From Pseudomonadota bacterium (GTDB lineage Bacteria > Pseudomonadota > Alphaproteobacteria > Rhizobiales > Kaistiaceae), in the NCBI GenBank assembly GCA_023433185.1, contig JAEZEN010000315.1, forward strand, positions 1 through 5,957: 5,957 nt of DNA. The letters run 5' to 3'. The stretch's first letter is position 1. Every line of letters starts with the position of its first letter. Of the stretch, positions 4,164 to 5,957 are shown piece after piece. The notes under the pieces are model-generated. The model saw only the letters and a list, made by a program, of their open reading frames with translations, had not been told where the DNA came from and ran no database searches. The position numbers were made by a program, and so were the translations under genes.

Positions 4164-5036
4164 ATGGCCAAGGTTGCCTTCATCGGCCTCGGCGTCATGG
4201 GCTACCCCATGGCCCGTCACATCAGGGAGCGTGGCGGCCACGACGTCACCGTGTTCAACCGCACGACGGAGAAGGCCGAGACATGGGCGGCGGCGCATGG
4301 CGGTGCTGCCAAGCCGACGCCGAAGGCCGCGGCGGAGGGTGCCGACTTCGTGTTCACCTGCGTCGGCAATGACGACGATCTCCGGGCCGTCGTCCTCGGC
4401 GCCGATGGCGCGCTCGCCGGGATGAAGCCGGGGGCGGTGCTGATCGACAACACCACGGCCTCGGCGGAGGTCGCCCGCGAGCTCGAGGCGGCCGCCCGGG
4501 AGCGGGGCTGCGGCTTCCTCGACGCACCGGTCTCCGGAGGCCAGGCTGGTGCCGAGAACGGCCAGCTCACGGTGATGGTCGGCGGTGATCCGGCGACGTT
4601 CGAGACGGCGCGGCCGGTGATCGAGGCCTATGCCAGGATGGTCGGCCTGATGGGCCCGGCGGGGTCGGGCCAGCTCACAAAGATGGTCAACCAGATCTGC
4701 ATTGCCGGTCTCGTCCAGGGGCTGGCCGAGGGCATTCACTTCGCCCACCGCTCCGGCCTCGATGTCGCCGAGGTGATCGGCGTGATCTCCAAGGGGGCCG
4801 CGCAGTCCTGGCAGATGGAGAACCGCTGGAAGACCATGGATGCGGGCACGTTCGACTTCGGCTTCGCCGTCGAATGGATGCGGAAGGATCTCGGCATCGC
4901 CATGGCGGAGGCCCGCCGGAATGGCGCCAGGCTTCCGGTGACCGCCCTCGTCGACCAGTTCTATGCCGAGGTCCAGGCGATGGGCGGACGGCGCTGGGAC
5001 ACATCGAGCCTCATCGCCCGCCTCGACCGGGACTGA
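4164..5036 (+). CDS. 3-hydroxyisobutyrate dehydrogenase-family beta-hydroxyacid dehydrogenase
   Basis: At 290 residues this is a full-length cytosolic oxidoreductase of the family that includes 3-hydroxyisobutyrate dehydrogenase, tartronate semialdehyde reductase and glyoxylate/succinic semialdehyde reductases. The Rossmann fingerprint is GLGVMGYPMA (8-17). Next come FNRTTEK (31-37) at the end of the second strand, the substrate loop DAPVSGGQAGA (120-130), and the catalytic segment GSGQLTKMVNQ (167-177) with Lys173 and Asn176. WMRKDL (238-243) supplies a further conserved Lys. NRT in place of an acidic residue after strand 2 suggests NADP(H) rather than NAD. GGAG (4152-4155) lies 8 nt before the ATG. 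The sequence does not fix the substrate. An NADPH-dependent semialdehyde or glyoxylate reductase is as likely as a valine-pathway enzyme, and there are no valine-degradation genes beside it. Confidence 0.92.
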   Translation: MAKVAFIGLGVMGYPMARHIRERGGHDVTVFNRTTEKAETWAAAHGGAAKPTPKAAAEGADFVFTCVGNDDDLRAVVLGADGALAGMKPGAVLIDNTTASAEVARELEAAARERGCGFLDAPVSGGQAGAENGQLTVMVGGDPATFETARPVIEAYARMVGLMGPAGSGQLTKMVNQICIAGLVQGLAEGIHFAHRSGLDVAEVIGVISKGAAQSWQMENRWKTMDAGTFDFGFAVEWMRKDLGIAMAEARRNGARLPVTALVDQFYAEVQAMGGRRWDTSSLIARLDRD

Positions 5037-5046
5037 TCGCCGCCCC

Positions 5047-5955
5047 TCAGTGGTCGATGTCGCTCTCGGCGACCGTCCGGGCGATCCGCCGCTCGCGGTG
5101 GATCGTGTAGATTCCGGACGCGATCACCAGGGCGGTGCCGAGGATCATCGCCAGGTCCGGCACCTCGCGCCACACGATGTAGCCGACGATGATCGCCCAC
5201 AGGACGACGATGTAGCGGAACGGCGCCACCACGGCGATGTCTCCGTGACGCATGAAGTCGACGGCGAAGAGATAGCCGCCGATGAGGAACACCGCCGACC
5301 CGGCGATGAGCAGCAGCGCGTGGCCGCCGGGCATCACCCAGGTCTCGCCCGCGGCGAGGCTGTAGAGCGGGCCGGTGAGCCCGACGGCGATGGCGGTCAC
5401 CAGCGCCACGAGCAGCACCGGGATGCCGCGGGGCATCATGCGGGTGGCGAGGTCGCGGAGCGTGATGAAGAGCATCGAGGCCAGCGCCACAATGCTCCAG
5501 GCGTCGAAGCCCTCGAGGCCCGGCCGGATGACGATCATCACGCCGGCGAAGCCGACGCCGATCGCCGCCCAGCGCCGCCAGCCGACACGCTCGCCGAGAA
5601 ACAGCGCCGCGCAGGCCGTCACCATCAGCGGCACCACCTGGAGGATCGCGTTGATGTTGCCGATCGGCATGTTGAAGAGTGCGAGGATGAAGAGGATCGC
5701 CGAGACGACCTCGGCGAGCGTGCGCAGCGCCAGCGCCCAGTGCCAGAGCGAGCGGATGTGCTTCATGACGCCGGCGACCAGGGCGATGGGTATGAGCAGC
5801 GCCGTCGCGAAGAGGCCGCGGATGAAGAGAATCTGGCCCAGCGACAGCTCGTCGCTCGCCAGCTTGATCATCGTATCGTTGATCAGGAACAGGAAGTTCG
5901 CGGCCGAGATGCCGAGGATGCCCCGGAGGTTCTCGCGGAAGGTCGCCGTCGCCAT
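5047..5955 (-). CDS. EamA/DMT-superfamily transporter, ten predicted helices
   Basis: This 302-residue integral membrane protein has two tandem EamA repeats, as in drug/metabolite transporters. Predicted helices are near 12-32, 41-61, 72-94, 98-120, 128-144, 151-166, 178-200, 210-232, 238-261 and 266-285. The typical motif at the end of helix 4, LFLGERVGWRRW (118-129), is followed by GVGFAGVMIVIRPG (133-146). The second repeat carries the matching APFRYIVVLWAIIVG and WREVP segments (244-266). The C-terminus is charged (RERRIAR) and probably cytosolic. Family members move metabolites, amino acids, nucleosides or S-adenosylmethionine, usually outward; the substrate is not readable here. The ATG at 5955 sits two bases from the right edge, so its ribosome-binding site and any start further upstream cannot be judged. 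The gene converges on the dehydrogenase gene with 10 nt between stops. Confidence 0.9.
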   Translation of the reverse strand: MATATFRENLRGILGISAANFLFLINDTMIKLASDELSLGQILFIRGLFATALLIPIALVAGVMKHIRSLWHWALALRTLAEVVSAILFILALFNMPIGNINAILQVVPLMVTACAALFLGERVGWRRWAAIGVGFAGVMIVIRPGLEGFDAWSIVALASMLFITLRDLATRMMPRGIPVLLVALVTAIAVGLTGPLYSLAAGETWVMPGGHALLLIAGSAVFLIGGYLFAVDFMRHGDIAVVAPFRYIVVLWAIIVGYIVWREVPDLAMILGTALVIASGIYTIHRERRIARTVAESDIDH

Positions 5956-5957
5956 GG

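Overview
The window is very GC-rich (roughly two thirds G+C) and gene-dense. It carries alphaproteobacterial-type genes: a short cold shock protein with the N-terminal pattern GTVKFFN, an Mrp-type Fe-S carrier beginning TKEQVL, an MliC-family inhibitor and an NADP-type beta-hydroxyacid dehydrogenase. I read it as chromosomal DNA of an alphaproteobacterium, Rhodospirillales- or Hyphomicrobiales-like. That placement rests on recognised protein patterns, not on a search. There is no insertion sequence, phage gene, tRNA, rRNA or CRISPR array.

Left part (1-1893). On the minus strand lie the 5' end of mrp (cut by the window edge) and, upstream of it, a cold shock protein gene with a terminator and a promoter packed between them. 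The cold shock gene has a predicted leader of about 200 nt with several hairpins. Diverging on the plus strand is a Tat-exported, cysteine-nucleophile dienelactone hydrolase-family enzyme resembling E. coli YghX, followed by a GC-rich hairpin terminator.

Middle part (1894-2920). About 540 bases without a convincing gene hold a perfect match to the alphaproteobacterial general-stress (EcfG) promoter pattern GGAAC-N16-CGTT. They also hold an AT-rich stretch with three CCCGGT/ACCGGG half-sites. Both lie upstream of a TTG-started, 120-residue Lys/Ala/Pro-only histone H1-like protein with internal 10-residue tandem repeats. A good intrinsic terminator follows it.

Right part (2921-5957). An MliC-family periplasmic lysozyme inhibitor is followed 14 nt later by mobA (molybdenum cofactor guanylyltransferase), a possible two-gene transcript of unrelated functions. 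Next comes a 3-hydroxyisobutyrate dehydrogenase-family reductase with its own promoter candidate. It converges, with only 10 nt between stop codons, on a ten-helix EamA/DMT-family transporter on the minus strand.

I see no new multi-gene system. The most distinctive signals are regulatory (the structured cold shock leader, the terminator/promoter overlap before mrp, the stress-promoter match before the histone-like gene) and the extreme composition of the histone-like protein.
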